In this document: positions 43,173-53,296 of the stretch, piece after piece
Position numbering within the stretch: position 1 is the first letter of the stretch
Layout of the letters: every line of letters starts with the position of its first letter
Assembly: GCA_046347945.1 (NCBI GenBank)
Contig: JAXMFB010000009.1
Location: forward strand, 1-64,000
Direction of reading: 5' to 3'
DNA length: 64,000 nucleotides
Origin: Zeimonas sp046347945
GTDB taxonomy: Bacteria; Pseudomonadota; Gammaproteobacteria; Burkholderiales; Burkholderiaceae_E
Made by a program: the position numbers and the translations under genes
Notes under the pieces: model-generated
The model's input: the letters and a program-made list of their open reading frames with translations, nothing else
Told to the model about the DNA's origin: nothing
The model's database searches: none

Positions 43173-45185
43173 TCAGCGCCGCACGAGCGGCAGCACGACG
43201 AACAGCAGCAGCAGCGCGACGCCGACGATCATCGTGATCGCGTAGCTGTTCAGGCGCCCGGTCTGCACCAGGCGCAGCACCCCGGAGAACCAGCCCACCA
43301 GCCGCGCACTGCCGTCGATCGCGATGCCGTCGATCAGCGCCCGGTCGCCGCCCTTCCACAGGCCGCGCCCGAGCAGGCGCGCGCCGCCGGCGAACACCAC
43401 TTCGTTGATGCGGTCGAGGTAGTACTTGTTGTCGAGCAGCCGGTAGACGCCGCCGAACGTGCCGCGGATGGCGGCCGGCACCCGCGGGTTGACCATGTAG
43501 CAGTAGTACGCCGACGCGACCCCGGCCAGCGCCAGCCAGAACGCCGGCGCGCGCACCGAGTGCAGCCCCATCGCCCACCAGCCGTGGAACTCGCCCGCGA
43601 GCTCGGCCATCGCGGGGTGGCGCTCGACGACGGCGATCACGCCCTTGAAGTAGTCGCCGAACAGCATCGGCCCGACCGTGTACAGGCCGATCAGCACCGA
43701 CGGAATCGCCAGCAGCACCAGCGGAATCGTGACCACCGCAGGCGATTCGTGCGGCTTCTCGCCTGCGGCGAGGCCGTGATGGTGATCGCCGGCGTGCGCG
43801 TCGTGGCCGTGGCCGTGGCCCGCCTTGCCCCAGCGCTCCTCGCCGTGAAACACCAGGAAGTACATGCGGAACGAGTAGAACGCGGTGACGAAGACCCCGG
43901 CCAGCACCGCCCAGTAGGCGAAGCCGGCGCCCGGAACTTCGGCGTGCCTGGCGGCCTCGATGATCAGGTCTTTCGAGTAGAAGCCGGAGAAGAACGGCGT
44001 GCCGATCAGCGCCAGCGAGCCGACCAGCGACGTGATCCAGGTGATCGGCATGTACCTGCGCAGGCCGCCCATGTTGCGGATGTCCTGGTCGTGGTGCATG
44101 CCGATGATGACCGAACCCGCGGCGAGGAACAGCAGTGCCTTGAAGAACGCGTGCGTCATCAGGTGGAAGATGGCCACGCCGTAGGCCGACGCACCCAGCG
44201 CGACCGTCATGTAGCCCAGCTGCGACAGCGTCGAATAGGCGACCACCCGCTTGATGTCGTTCTGGACGATGCCGAGGAACCCCATGAAGAGCGCGGTGAT
44301 CGCGCCGATCGTGATCACGAAGCCGAGCGCCGTGTCGGACAGCTCGAACAGCGGCGACATCCGCGCGACCATGAAGATGCCGGCGGTGACCATCGTCGCG
44401 GCGTGGATCAGCGCCGAGATCGGCGTCGGGCCCTCCATCGAGTCGGGCAGCCAGACGTGCAGCGGGAACTGCGCCGACTTGCCCATCGCGCCGATGAACA
44501 GGCAAATGCAGGCCACCGTCAGCAGCGACCAGTGCACGCCGGGGAACAGTTCGACGGTGCGATCGGCCATCGTCGGCGCCACCTTGAACGCCTCGGCGTA
44601 ATCGAGCGACCCGAGGTGCGCCAGCACCAGCCCGATGCCCAGCACGAAGCCGAAGTCGCCGACGCGGTTGACGAGGAACGCCTTCAGGTTCGCGTAGATC
44701 GCCGTGGGCCGCGTGTACCAGAACCCGATCAGCAGGTACGACACCAGGCCCACCGCCTCCCAGCCGAAGAACAGCTGCAGGAAGTTGTTCGCCATCACCA
44801 GCATCATCATCGAGAAGGTGAACAGCGAGATGTACGAGAAGAAGCGCTGGTAGCCGGGGTCGTCGGCCATGTAGCCGATCGTGTAGACGTGCACCATCAG
44901 CGACACCGACGTCACGACGCACATCATCGCCGCGGTGAGCGTGTCGACCAGGAACCCGACCTCGAGCTTCACGCCGCCCACGGTCGCCCACGAATAGAGC
45001 GTGCCGTTGAAGGTGTTGCCCTGGAGCACGTCGGCCAGCGTCCACATCGACGCGAAGAACGCGACGGCGACGCCGAGGATCGTGACGGTGTGGGCGCCGG
45101 CGCGGCCGATCGTGCGGCCGAACAGGCCCGCCAGGATCGCGCCTGCCAGCGGGGCGAATGCAGCCAGGAGATAGGCAGTTTTCAT
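43173..45185 (-). CDS. nuoL: NADH-quinone oxidoreductase subunit L
   Basis: 670 residues from the ATG at 45185; a TTG four codons upstream abuts the nuoK stop and is less likely. It has 16 predicted helices and the long lateral helix at the C-terminus. Blocks: FFGWEAVGLVSYLLIGFWY, GAMGKSAQFPLHVWLPDSME with the conserved Lys, MVTAGIFMVARMSPLF and VQNDIKRVVAYSTLSQLGYM. A His/Gly-rich loop (about residues 455-485, with GHGHGHD) lies before the last third; such loops could bind metal but vary in the family. Confidence 0.97.
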   Translation of the reverse strand: MKTAYLLAAFAPLAGAILAGLFGRTIGRAGAHTVTILGVAVAFFASMWTLADVLQGNTFNGTLYSWATVGGVKLEVGFLVDTLTAAMMCVVTSVSLMVHVYTIGYMADDPGYQRFFSYISLFTFSMMMLVMANNFLQLFFGWEAVGLVSYLLIGFWYTRPTAIYANLKAFLVNRVGDFGFVLGIGLVLAHLGSLDYAEAFKVAPTMADRTVELFPGVHWSLLTVACICLFIGAMGKSAQFPLHVWLPDSMEGPTPISALIHAATMVTAGIFMVARMSPLFELSDTALGFVITIGAITALFMGFLGIVQNDIKRVVAYSTLSQLGYMTVALGASAYGVAIFHLMTHAFFKALLFLAAGSVIIGMHHDQDIRNMGGLRRYMPITWITSLVGSLALIGTPFFSGFYSKDLIIEAARHAEVPGAGFAYWAVLAGVFVTAFYSFRMYFLVFHGEERWGKAGHGHGHDAHAGDHHHGLAAGEKPHESPAVVTIPLVLLAIPSVLIGLYTVGPMLFGDYFKGVIAVVERHPAMAELAGEFHGWWAMGLHSVRAPAFWLALAGVASAYYCYMVNPRVPAAIRGTFGGVYRLLDNKYYLDRINEVVFAGGARLLGRGLWKGGDRALIDGIAIDGSARLVGWFSGVLRLVQTGRLNSYAITMIVGVALLLLFVVLPLVRR

Positions 45186-45193
45186 TGTTTCGC

Positions 45194-45502
45194 TCAACCC
45201 TTGAGCCGGTCGAGGTCCTCGACGTCGATCGAGTCGAGCGTGCGGAACAGCACGACCAGGATCGCCAGGCCGATCGCCGCCTCGGCCGCCGCCACCGTCA
45301 GGATGAAGAAGACGAACACCTGCCCCGCGGCGTCGCCGAGGAAGTGCGAGAACGCGATGAAGTTCATGTTCACCGCCAGCAGCATCAGCTCGATCGCCAT
45401 CAGCACGATGATCACGTTGCGCCGGTTCAGGAAGATCCCGACGACGCTGATCGCGAACAGGATCGCGCCGAGCACCAGGTAGTGGGCGAGCGTCAGGCTC
45501 AT
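45194..45502 (-). CDS. nuoK: NADH-quinone oxidoreductase subunit K
   Basis: 102 residues, three helices. Blocks ISVVGIFLNRRNVIIVLMAI followed by ELMLLAVN and TVAAAEAAIGLAILV carry the two conserved membrane Glu residues. The ATG overlaps the nuoJ stop by 4 nt. Normal length. Confidence 0.96.
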   Translation of the reverse strand: MSLTLAHYLVLGAILFAISVVGIFLNRRNVIIVLMAIELMLLAVNMNFIAFSHFLGDAAGQVFVFFILTVAAAEAAIGLAILVVLFRTLDSIDVEDLDRLKG

Positions 45503-46110
45503 GGCTGGCTCCGGTCGCGCGGCTGCGCGGGCATCTGCACCAACCGGACGCGGTCGCCGCGGCGCGTGCGCACCGCGACCGCCGGGTCGTTGTTGCGGCT
45601 GTCCTTGCGGCGCCGCAGCGTGAGCGCGATCGCCGCGACCATCGCCACCAGCAGCAGCACGGCGGCGATCTCGAACGCGTAGACGTACTCGGTATAGATC
45701 AGCTTGCCCAGCGCCTTCGTGTTGCTGTAGTCGGCGGGCAGCTGGGGCACGTCGGCCTGCCGCACGCGGAAGCTGGTCATCAGCACGATCGCGAGCTCGA
45801 TCACCACCACCACGCCGACGAACAGCGCCACCGGCAGGTTGCGCCAGAAGCCCTTGCGAACCTGGTCGAGGTTGATGTCGAGCATCATCACCACGAACAG
45901 GAACAGCACCATCACGGCGCCGACGTAGACCAGCACCAGCGTGATCGCCAGGAACTCGGCCTTGAGCAGCAGCCAGATGCACGCGGCGCTGCAGAAGGTG
46001 AGCACCAGGAACAGCGCGGAGTGCACCGGGTTGCGGGCGGTGATCACCCGCAGCGCAGAGAACACGGTCACGGCCGCGAAGATGTAGAACAGGACAGTCC
46101 TGGCATCCAT
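45499..46110 (-). CDS. nuoJ: NADH-quinone oxidoreductase subunit J
   Basis: 203 residues, five helices: VITARNPVHSALFLVLTFCS, FLAITLVLVYVGAVMVLFLF and VVMMLDIN are the NuoJ core. The C-terminus is basic and cytoplasmic (LRRRKDSRNN). ATG at 46110, 29 bp after nuoI. Some C-terminal residues (RTRRGDRVRLVQMPAQPRD) extend past the usual end. Confidence 0.95.
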   Translation of the reverse strand: MDARTVLFYIFAAVTVFSALRVITARNPVHSALFLVLTFCSAACIWLLLKAEFLAITLVLVYVGAVMVLFLFVVMMLDINLDQVRKGFWRNLPVALFVGVVVVIELAIVLMTSFRVRQADVPQLPADYSNTKALGKLIYTEYVYAFEIAAVLLLVAMVAAIALTLRRRKDSRNNDPAVAVRTRRGDRVRLVQMPAQPRDRSQP

Positions 46111-46139
46111 GTGTGTCGTCTCTGGATCGGCTCTCGGGC

Positions 46140-46628
46140 TCAGCGGTAGCGGGCGTCGGACTCGCGGTTGGCGGCGATTTCCGCCTCGTAGCGGTCGCCG
46201 ATCGCCAGCAGCATGTCCTTCGTGAAGTACAGGTCGCCGCGCTTCTCGCCGTGATACTCGTGGATGTGGGTCTCGACGATCGAGTCCACCGGACAGCTCT
46301 CCTCGCAAAAGCCGCAGAAGATGCACTTGGTGAGGTCGATGTCGTAGCGCGTCGTGCGCCGCGTGTTGTCGTCGCGGCACTCCGACTCGATCGTGATCGC
46401 CAGCGCCGGGCACACCGCTTCGCACAGCTTGCAGGCGATGCAGCGCTCTTCCCCGTTCGGGTAGCGCCGCAGCGCGTGCAGGCCGCGGAATCGCGGCGAC
46501 ATCGGCGTCTTCTCCTCCGGGTACTGGATCGTGATCTTGCGCGCGAAGAAATACCTGCCGGTGAGCCTGAGCCCCTCGAGCATCTCGCGCAGCATGAAAC
46601 TGGAGAAGAAATCCCTGACCGCTTCCAT
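46140..46628 (-). CDS. nuoI: NADH-quinone oxidoreductase subunit I
   Basis: 162 residues. Two ferredoxin-type clusters: CIACKLCEAVCP and CIFCGFCEESCP each bind a [4Fe-4S] centre (N6a, N6b). The N-terminal amphipathic part (FFSSFMLREMLEGLRLTG) docks to the membrane arm. ATG at 46628. Standard length. Confidence 0.97.
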   Translation of the reverse strand: MEAVRDFFSSFMLREMLEGLRLTGRYFFARKITIQYPEEKTPMSPRFRGLHALRRYPNGEERCIACKLCEAVCPALAITIESECRDDNTRRTTRYDIDLTKCIFCGFCEESCPVDSIVETHIHEYHGEKRGDLYFTKDMLLAIGDRYEAEIAANRESDARYR

Positions 46629-46660
46629 GTTCGCCACCTCTCGACGCGCGCTGCCGGTCG

Positions 46661-47734
46661 TCACTTCCAGATGTTCCAGGGCGTCTGCATCCAGACCGCC
46701 ACCACCACGAGCCAGAACAGCGTCACCGGGATGAAGATCTTCCAGCCCAGCCGCATGATCTGGTCGTAGCGGTAGCGCGGGAACGACGCGCGGAACCAGA
46801 TGAACATCGACACGACGCAGAAGGTCTTGATGCCGAGCCAGATCCAGCCCGGGATCCAGTTGAACAACGCCGAGTCGAGCGGCGCGTACCAGCCGCCGAG
46901 GAACATGATCGAGGCCACCGCCGACAGCAGGATCATGTTCGCGTATTCGGCCAGGAAGAACACCGCGAAGCCCATCCCGGAGTACTCGGTCATGTGGCCT
47001 GCGACGATCTCGGATTCGCCCTCGACGACGTCGAACGGGTGGCGGTTGGTCTCGGCCACTGCCGAGATCACGTAGACCACGAAGATCGGCAGCAGCGGCA
47101 GCCAGTTCCAGGACATGAAGTTCACGCCGCGCGACGCGAACCGGCCCTGCCCCTGCCCCTGCACGATGTCGCTCATGTTCAGGCTGCCCGAGACCATCAG
47201 CACCACGACCATCGCGAAGCCGATCGCGAGCTCGTACGACACCATCTGCGCGGACGCGCGCATGGCGCCCAGGAACGCGTACTTCGAGTTCGACGCCCAG
47301 CCGGCGATGATGATGCCGTAGACCTCGATCGAGGTGATCGCCAGCAGCAGCAGCAGGCCGGCATTGACGTTGGCCAGCACGAGATCCGGGCCGAAGGGAA
47401 TCACCGCCCAGGCGGCCATCGCCGGCATGATCGTCATCACCGGCCCGAGCAGGTAGAGCCCCTTGCTCGCCTGCGAGGGGACGATGATCTCCTTGAACAT
47501 CAGCTTGAGCGCGTCGGCGATCGGCTGCAGCAGCCCCTTCGGCCCGACGCGGTTCGGCCCCAGCCGCAGGTGCATGTAGCCGATCATCTTGCGTTCCCAC
47601 AGCGTCAGGTAGGCCACGCAGGCGAGCAACGGCACGAGCACGACGACGATCTTCGCCAGGTTCCAGACGACCGGCCACGCGGCGCCCAGGTTGCCCGCGC
47701 CCCAGCTCGTCACGGCGTTCAGCAGGTTCCCCAT
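46661..47734 (-). CDS. nuoH: NADH-quinone oxidoreductase subunit H
   Basis: 357 residues, eight helices, forms the quinone-chamber roof. Blocks: LTLWERKMIGYMHLRLGPNR, GPKGLLQPIADALKLMFKE, AETNRHPFDVVEGESEIVAG and EYSGMGFAVFFLAEYANMI. ATG at 47734, 5 bp after the repaired end of nuoG. Complete. Confidence 0.97.
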   Translation of the reverse strand: MGNLLNAVTSWGAGNLGAAWPVVWNLAKIVVVLVPLLACVAYLTLWERKMIGYMHLRLGPNRVGPKGLLQPIADALKLMFKEIIVPSQASKGLYLLGPVMTIMPAMAAWAVIPFGPDLVLANVNAGLLLLLAITSIEVYGIIIAGWASNSKYAFLGAMRASAQMVSYELAIGFAMVVVLMVSGSLNMSDIVQGQGQGRFASRGVNFMSWNWLPLLPIFVVYVISAVAETNRHPFDVVEGESEIVAGHMTEYSGMGFAVFFLAEYANMILLSAVASIMFLGGWYAPLDSALFNWIPGWIWLGIKTFCVVSMFIWFRASFPRYRYDQIMRLGWKIFIPVTLFWLVVVAVWMQTPWNIWK

Positions 47735-47739
47735 GGCGA

Positions 47740-50110
47740 TCAGGCCTTCTCGATCGAGATCGCGCCGAAGGCGCACACGAGACCCGCGGTGCCCGGCTGC
47801 GCCGCGGCCACGCGCACCACGCCGTCGGCCAGCGCGTCGTCGCGCTCGAGCTCGAGCGCGGCCTCGCCCGAGACGCCGCCCGCCGACTGGCGGACGCGCA
47901 CCGCGTCGCCCACCGTCAGGCCCAGCCGCGCGATCGTCGCGGCGTTGGCGCGCGCGCGCGCCGGACGCGCGTCGCGCGTCTTCTGCAGGCTCTCGGCGCG
48001 CCGCACGACCGGGTCGCTCGCATAGATGGGCACGTCGGCGAGTCGCTCGAGCGCCCCGGGCGCGTCGGCACGGCGCGCCCCCCGCGGGCGCGGCGTCCGA
48101 CAGCGCATTGTCCAGGTGCCCGGCGACGTCGGGCGAGAGCGCCTCCGCGCGCACCGCCTCGGGGCTGTCGTGCTCGAACCCGCCCAGGCCGAGCAGGTTG
48201 CCCAGCACGCGCAGGACCTTCCACGCCGGGCGCGACTCGCCGGCCGGGCGCACCACGCCGTTGAACGACTGCACGCGCCCCTCGCAGTTCACGAAGGTGC
48301 CCGCGGTCTCGGTGAACGGCGCGATCGGCAGCAGGCAGTCGGCGTAGTCGAGCAGTTCCGGCGAGCGGTAGGCGGTCAGTGCGATCACCGATTCCGCCTT
48401 CGACAGCGCAGCCCGCGCCGCTGCCGGCATCGCGTGGTCGAGCGTCGGCTCGTTGTTCAGCAGCAGGTACAGGCCGCGCGGCTGCTCGACCATCGCGCGG
48501 GCGTCGAGCCCGCCGGCCGAGGGCACTGCCCGCGCGAGGTAACCGCCGACCGAGTTCGCGGCGTCGCCGACCTGCCCGAAGCGGGTGCCGGTGGCCGCGG
48601 CGATGGCCTGCGCGAGCCGCGCGATGCGGGCGTAGTCGGGGTGCTGGACCGCGGCATTGCCGAGTAGCACCGCGCCGCGCTCGCCCGACGACAGGCTGGC
48701 GGCGATCGCCCGGGCGGCCTCGCCCGGCACGATCGCGGCGAGGTCGATCGAGACCGCTGCGGCGAGCCCCGCCGGCCGGCCCTGCGCCTGCAGCGCGGCG
48801 GCCAGCACTTCGGCGAGCACGCGCGTCCACTGCGACGGCGCGACGATCGCCTTGTTCGCCAGCGGCATCAGCAGGTCGTCGTCGGCCGCGTGCACGATCG
48901 ACACCTTCGCGCCGCGCTTGGCAGCCTGCCGGATGCGCGCGGCGAACAGCGGGTGGTCCTTGCGCAGGAACGAACCCACCAGCAGCAGCCTGTCGAGCGC
49001 GCCCGCCTCTTCGACGGACATGCCGAGCCACGGCACCCCGGCGCGGGCGCCCTCGGCGGAGAAATCGAGCTGGCGCAGCCGGAAGTCGACGTTGTCGCAG
49101 TCCAGGCCGCGAATCAGGCGTCCGAGCAGGTGCAGCTCCTCGACCGTGCTCTGTCCGGAACCCAGCGCGCCGAGCGCCTGCGCGCCGTGCTCGGCGCGCA
49201 CCGTGCGGATCGCGTGCGCGGCGTAGTCGAGCGCCGTCTTCCAGTCGACCTCGCGCCACTGGCCGTCCTGCCGCACCATCGGTGCGAGCAGCCGCTCGTC
49301 GCTGTTCAGGCCCTCGTAGGCCCAGCGGTCGCGGTCGGAAAGCCAGCACTCGTTGACCGCCTCGTTCTCCAGCGGCACGACGCGCATCACGCGGTCGCCC
49401 TTGACCTGCACGACGAGGTTCGAGCCGAGCGAATCGTGCGCCGAGATCGACTTGCGGCGCGCGAGCTCCCAGGTGCGCGCGCTGAACCGGAACGGCCGGC
49501 TGGTGAGCGCGCCCACCGGGCAGACGTCGATCATGTTGCCCGAGAGCTCGGAGTCGACCGAGCGGCCCACGAAGCTCATGATCTCGGAGTGCTCGCCACG
49601 GTTGGCCATGCCGAGCTCCATGATCCCGCCGATCTCCTGGCCGAAGCGCACGCAGCGGGTGCAGTGGATGCAGCGCGTCATCTCGTCGGCCGAGATCAGC
49701 GGGCCCATCGACTTGCGCAGCACGACCCGCTTGGGTTCGACGAAGCGCGAGGCCGAATAGCCGTAGCCGACCGAGAGGTCCTGCAACTGGCACTCGCCGC
49801 CCTGGTCGCAGACCGGGCAGTCGAGCGGATGGTTGATCAGCAGGAACTCCATCACGCCCTTCTGGGCGCGCACCGCCATGTCCGAATGCGTGCGCACCTT
49901 CATGCCGTTGGCGACCGGCGTCGCGCAGGCCGGCAGCGGCTTGGGCGCCTTCTCGACCTCGACCAGGCACATCCGGCAGTTCGCGGCGATCGAGAGTTTC
50001 TTGTGGTAGCAGAAGTGCGGCACGTAGATGTCGAGCTTGTCCGCCGCGTGCATCAGCATGCTGCCTTCGGGTACCTCGACTTCCCTGCCGTCGATCTCCA
50101 GCTTGACCAT
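47740..50110 (-). CDS. nuoG: NADH-quinone oxidoreductase subunit G, with a one-base frameshift
   Basis: About 789 residues after repair. N-terminal [2Fe-2S] ferredoxin (VPHFCYHKKLSIAANCRMC), the His-Cys cluster block NHPLDCPVCDQGGECQLQD, a [4Fe-4S] pair (CIHCTRCVRFGQE), then a molybdopterin-oxidoreductase-like domain. The frame runs normally to about residue 676 (LDNALSDAAPAG). There a run of six C on the + strand (48078-48083) shifts it; with five C the frame continues ARRADAPGALERLADVPIY to a proper end, AFGAISIEKA, at 47740. Unrepaired, translation would read through into the nuoH frame. The gene is needed for complex I, so a base-call error is more likely than a real mutation. Confidence 0.93.
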
Positions 50111-50149
50111 CTCGTATCCGTCAGTCGTTCGTTTCGGGGGCGCCGGCGC

Positions 50150-51490
50150 TCAGAGGTAGGCCGGCACCGCGCAGGTCTTGTGTTCGACGTGGTGCACGAA
50201 CTCGTCGCGGTAGTGCTTCAGGAACGCGCGCACCGGCATCGCCGCCGCGTCGCCCAGCGCGCAGATCGTGCGTCCCTGGATGTTGAACGCGATGCGGTCG
50301 AGCTCGTCGAGGTCGCGCATCGTGCCCTGGCCGTGCTCGATGCGGTTGACGATGCGCCACAGCCAGCCCGTGCCTTCGCGACACGGCGTGCACTGGCCGC
50401 AGGACTCCTCGAAATAGAAGTACGACAGCCGCAGCAGCGACTTCACCGCGCAGCGCGTCTCGTCCATGACGATCACCGCGCCCGAGCCGAGCATCGACCC
50501 CGCCTTGGCGATCGAGTCGTAGTCCATGTCGGTGGCCATCATGACGTCGCCCGGCAGCACCGGCATCGACGAACCGCCCGGGATCACCATCTTCAGCTTG
50601 CGGCCGTAGCGCACGCCGCCGGCGAGGTCGAGCAGCTTCGCGAACGGCGTTCCCATCGGGACTTCGTAGTTGCCGGGGCGCTCGACGTCGCCCGACACCG
50701 AGAAGATCTTGGTGCCGCCGTTGTTCGGCTTGCCGATCTCGAGGTACTTCGCCCCGCCGTTGCGGATGATCCAGGGCACCGCCGCGAACGTCTCGGTGTT
50801 GTTGATCGTGGTCGGCTTGCCGTACAGGCCGAAGCTGGCCGGGAAAGGCGGCTTGAAGCGGGGCTGCCCCTTCTTGCCTTCGAGCGACTCGAGCAGCGCC
50901 GTCTCCTCGCCGCAGATGTAGGCGCCGAAACCGTGGTGCGCGTGCAGCTGGAACGAGAAGTCCGAGCCGAGGATGTTCGAGCCGAGATACCCGGCCGCCC
51001 TCGCCTCCTCGAGCGCCTCCTCGAAGCGCGCGTAGGTGTCCCAGATCTCGCCGTGGATGTAGTTGTAGCCGACCGTGATCCCCATCGCGTAGGCCGCGAT
51101 CGCCATCCCCTCGATGACGATGTGCGGGTTGTAGCGCAGGATGTCGCGGTCCTTGAACGTGCCCGGCTCGCCCTCGTCGGAGTTGCACACCAGGTACTTC
51201 TGGCCGGGAAACTGCCGCGGCATGAAGCTCCACTTCAGGCCGGTGGGAAAGCCCGCACCGCCGCGGCCGCGCAGCGCCGACGCCTTGACCTCGGCGATCA
51301 CCTGCTCGGGCGTGAGCTTCTCGTCGACGATCCGCCTGAGCGCCTTGTAGCCGTCGCGCTGCTCGTAGTCCTTCAGCCGCCAGCCGTCCGGCGAGGCCAG
51401 GCCCGCGTAGATCTGGGGCTGGATGTGGCGGCCGTGAAAGCAGGTCTCCTGCACCTTCGCGTCGATCGTCAGGTCGTTCGCGCCCATCAT
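50150..51490 (-). CDS. nuoF: NADH-quinone oxidoreductase subunit F
   Basis: 446 residues; the ATG at 51490 overlaps the nuoE stop by 4 nt. The NADH/FMN site is seen in ALRGRGGAGFPTGLKWSF, NSDEGEPGTFKDRDI and GAYICGEETALLESLEG. The [4Fe-4S] N3 cluster is ESCGQCTPCREGTGWL with the distal Cys in TICALGDAA. It accepts electrons from NADH in the cytoplasmic arm. Length is standard. Confidence 0.97.
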   Translation of the reverse strand: MMGANDLTIDAKVQETCFHGRHIQPQIYAGLASPDGWRLKDYEQRDGYKALRRIVDEKLTPEQVIAEVKASALRGRGGAGFPTGLKWSFMPRQFPGQKYLVCNSDEGEPGTFKDRDILRYNPHIVIEGMAIAAYAMGITVGYNYIHGEIWDTYARFEEALEEARAAGYLGSNILGSDFSFQLHAHHGFGAYICGEETALLESLEGKKGQPRFKPPFPASFGLYGKPTTINNTETFAAVPWIIRNGGAKYLEIGKPNNGGTKIFSVSGDVERPGNYEVPMGTPFAKLLDLAGGVRYGRKLKMVIPGGSSMPVLPGDVMMATDMDYDSIAKAGSMLGSGAVIVMDETRCAVKSLLRLSYFYFEESCGQCTPCREGTGWLWRIVNRIEHGQGTMRDLDELDRIAFNIQGRTICALGDAAAMPVRAFLKHYRDEFVHHVEHKTCAVPAYL

Positions 51491-51996
51491 TTCGAGTTCC
51501 GCAGCTCGGCGAGGAGCTCGTCGAGCTTCTGGTTGTCCATGAAGCTGCACATCCGCTTGTTGTTGACCAGCAGCACCGGCGCGTCGCCGCACGAGCCCAG
51601 GCACTCGCTTTCGCGCAGCGTGAACAGGCCGTCGGCGGTGGTCTCGCCGAAGCCGATGCCCAGCTTGCGCTTGAGGTGCTCGGCCGCCTTCTCGCCGTCG
51701 CGCAGCGCGCACGGCAGGCAGGTGCACACGGCGAGGTGGAACTTGCCGCCCGGCTGCGTGCGGTACATGTTGTAGAAGGTCGCCACCTCGTGCACCGCGA
51801 TCGGCGGCATGCCGAGACAGGCGGCGATCTCCTCGATGACCTGCTGCGACACCCAGCCGGTCTCGTCCTGGGCGATCGCCAGCGCCGACATCACCGCCGA
51901 CTGCTTCTGCTCGGGGGGGTACTTGGCGATCTCGCGGTCGATGCGGGCGTAGGCCGCATCGCTGAGCATTCGCTGGGGCTGGGGCACGGCGCTCAT
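51487..51996 (-). CDS. nuoE: NADH-quinone oxidoreductase subunit E
   Basis: 169 residues. The [2Fe-2S] N1a ligands are in CTCLPC and CLGSCGDAPVLLVNN. The N-terminal helical domain contains KYPPEQKQSAVMSALAIAQ and VEVATFYNMY-like HEVATFYNMY. It partners NuoF. ATG at 51996, 46 bp after nuoD. Confidence 0.97.
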   Translation of the reverse strand: MSAVPQPQRMLSDAAYARIDREIAKYPPEQKQSAVMSALAIAQDETGWVSQQVIEEIAACLGMPPIAVHEVATFYNMYRTQPGGKFHLAVCTCLPCALRDGEKAAEHLKRKLGIGFGETTADGLFTLRESECLGSCGDAPVLLVNNKRMCSFMDNQKLDELLAELRNSK

Positions 51997-52042
51997 GGGT
52001 CGGTGTCGTGGGGTGGTTTCCGGGCTGTTCGGGCTCGCGCCT

Positions 52043-53296
52043 TCAGCGGTCGATCTCGCCGAACACGATGTCGAGCGTGCCCATCAGCGTGGTCACGTCG
52101 GCCAGCATGTGGCCGCGCGCGAGCTCGTCCATCGCCTGCAGGTGCGCGAAGCCCGGCGCGCGGATCTTCAGGCGGTACGGCTTGTTGGCGCCGTCGGACA
52201 CCAGGTAGATGCCGAACTCGCCCTTCGGGTGCTCGACCGCGGCATAGGCCTCGCCCTCGGGCACGTGCATGCCCTCGGAGAACAGCTTGAAGTGGTGGAT
52301 CAGCTCTTCCATGTTCGACTTCATGTCGACGCGCGAAGGCGGCGCCACCTTGTAGTTGTCGACGATGACCGGGCCCGGGTTGTTGCGCAGCCACTCCACG
52401 CACTGCCGGATGATCCGGTTGCTCTGGCGCATCTCCTCGACGCGCACCAGGTAGCGGTCGTAGCTGTCGCCGTTGCGCCCGACCGGGATGTCGAAGTCGA
52501 GCAGGTCGTAGACCTCGTACGGTTGCGTCTTGCGGAGGTCCCACTCGACGCCCGAGCCGCGCAACATCGGGCCGGTGAAGCCGAGCGCCTTGGCGCGGTC
52601 GGGGTCGACCACGCCGACGCCGACCAGCCGTTGCTTCCAGATGCGGTTGTCGGTGAGCAGCGTCTCGTACTCGTCGACGTAGCCGGGGAAGCGGTTGGTG
52701 AACGCCTCGATGAAGTCGAGCACCGAGCCCTGGCGGTCGCGGTTGAGCTCGTCCATCGCCTGCGCGTTGCGCAGCTTCGACGCGCGGTACTTCGGCATCG
52801 CGTCGGGCAGGTCGCGATAGACGCCGCCCGGGCGGTAGTAGGCCGCGTGCATCCGCGCGCCCGACACCGCCTCGTAGACGTCCATCAGGTCTTCGCGCTC
52901 GCGGAACGCGTAGAGGAACACCGCCATCGCGCCCACGTCGAGGCCGTGCGCGCCGATCCACAGCAGGTGGTTCAGGATGCGCGTGATCTCGTCGAACATC
53001 ACGCGGATGTACTGCGCGCGAAGCGGCGGCTCGATGCCGAGCAGCTTCTCGATCGCCATCACGTACGCGTGCTCGTTGCACATCATCGACACGTAGTCGA
53101 GGCGATCCATGTACGGCACGCTCTGCAGGAACGTGCGCGTCTCGGCGAGCTTCTCGGTGGCCCGGTGCAGCAGCCCGATGTGCGGGTCGGCGCGCTCGAC
53201 CACCTCGCCGTCGAGCTCGAGCACCAGCCGCAGCACCCCGTGCGCCGCCGGATGCTGGGGGCCAAAGTTGAGCGTGTAGTTCTTGATGTCAGCCAT
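52043..53296 (-). CDS. nuoD: NADH-quinone oxidoreductase subunit D
   Basis: 417 residues from the ATG at 53296. Quinone-site blocks are NFGPQHPAAHGVLRLVLELD, HIGLLHRATEKL and SVPYMDRLDYVSMM; the C-terminal end is GTLDIVFGEIDR. The start region is duplicated: the same 40 bp recur 133 bp upstream, next to nuoC, around a hairpin-rich insert. The upstream copy probably marks the ancestral junction. The downstream copy lacks a good ribosome site, so translation may depend on coupling to the short reading frame described separately. The protein itself is intact. Confidence 0.97.
   Translation of the reverse strand: MADIKNYTLNFGPQHPAAHGVLRLVLELDGEVVERADPHIGLLHRATEKLAETRTFLQSVPYMDRLDYVSMMCNEHAYVMAIEKLLGIEPPLRAQYIRVMFDEITRILNHLLWIGAHGLDVGAMAVFLYAFREREDLMDVYEAVSGARMHAAYYRPGGVYRDLPDAMPKYRASKLRNAQAMDELNRDRQGSVLDFIEAFTNRFPGYVDEYETLLTDNRIWKQRLVGVGVVDPDRAKALGFTGPMLRGSGVEWDLRKTQPYEVYDLLDFDIPVGRNGDSYDRYLVRVEEMRQSNRIIRQCVEWLRNNPGPVIVDNYKVAPPSRVDMKSNMEELIHHFKLFSEGMHVPEGEAYAAVEHPKGEFGIYLVSDGANKPYRLKIRAPGFAHLQAMDELARGHMLADVTTLMGTLDIVFGEIDR

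Noticed and set aside
40955..43237. Large plus-strand frame opposite nuoM and nuoN
   Set aside because: Antisense shadow rich in Arg, His, Gln and Asp, caused by hydrophobic codons on the other strand.
43144..45045. Long alternative minus-strand frame over nuoL
   Set aside because: Out-of-frame shadow of nuoL, with Arg-rich low-complexity translation.
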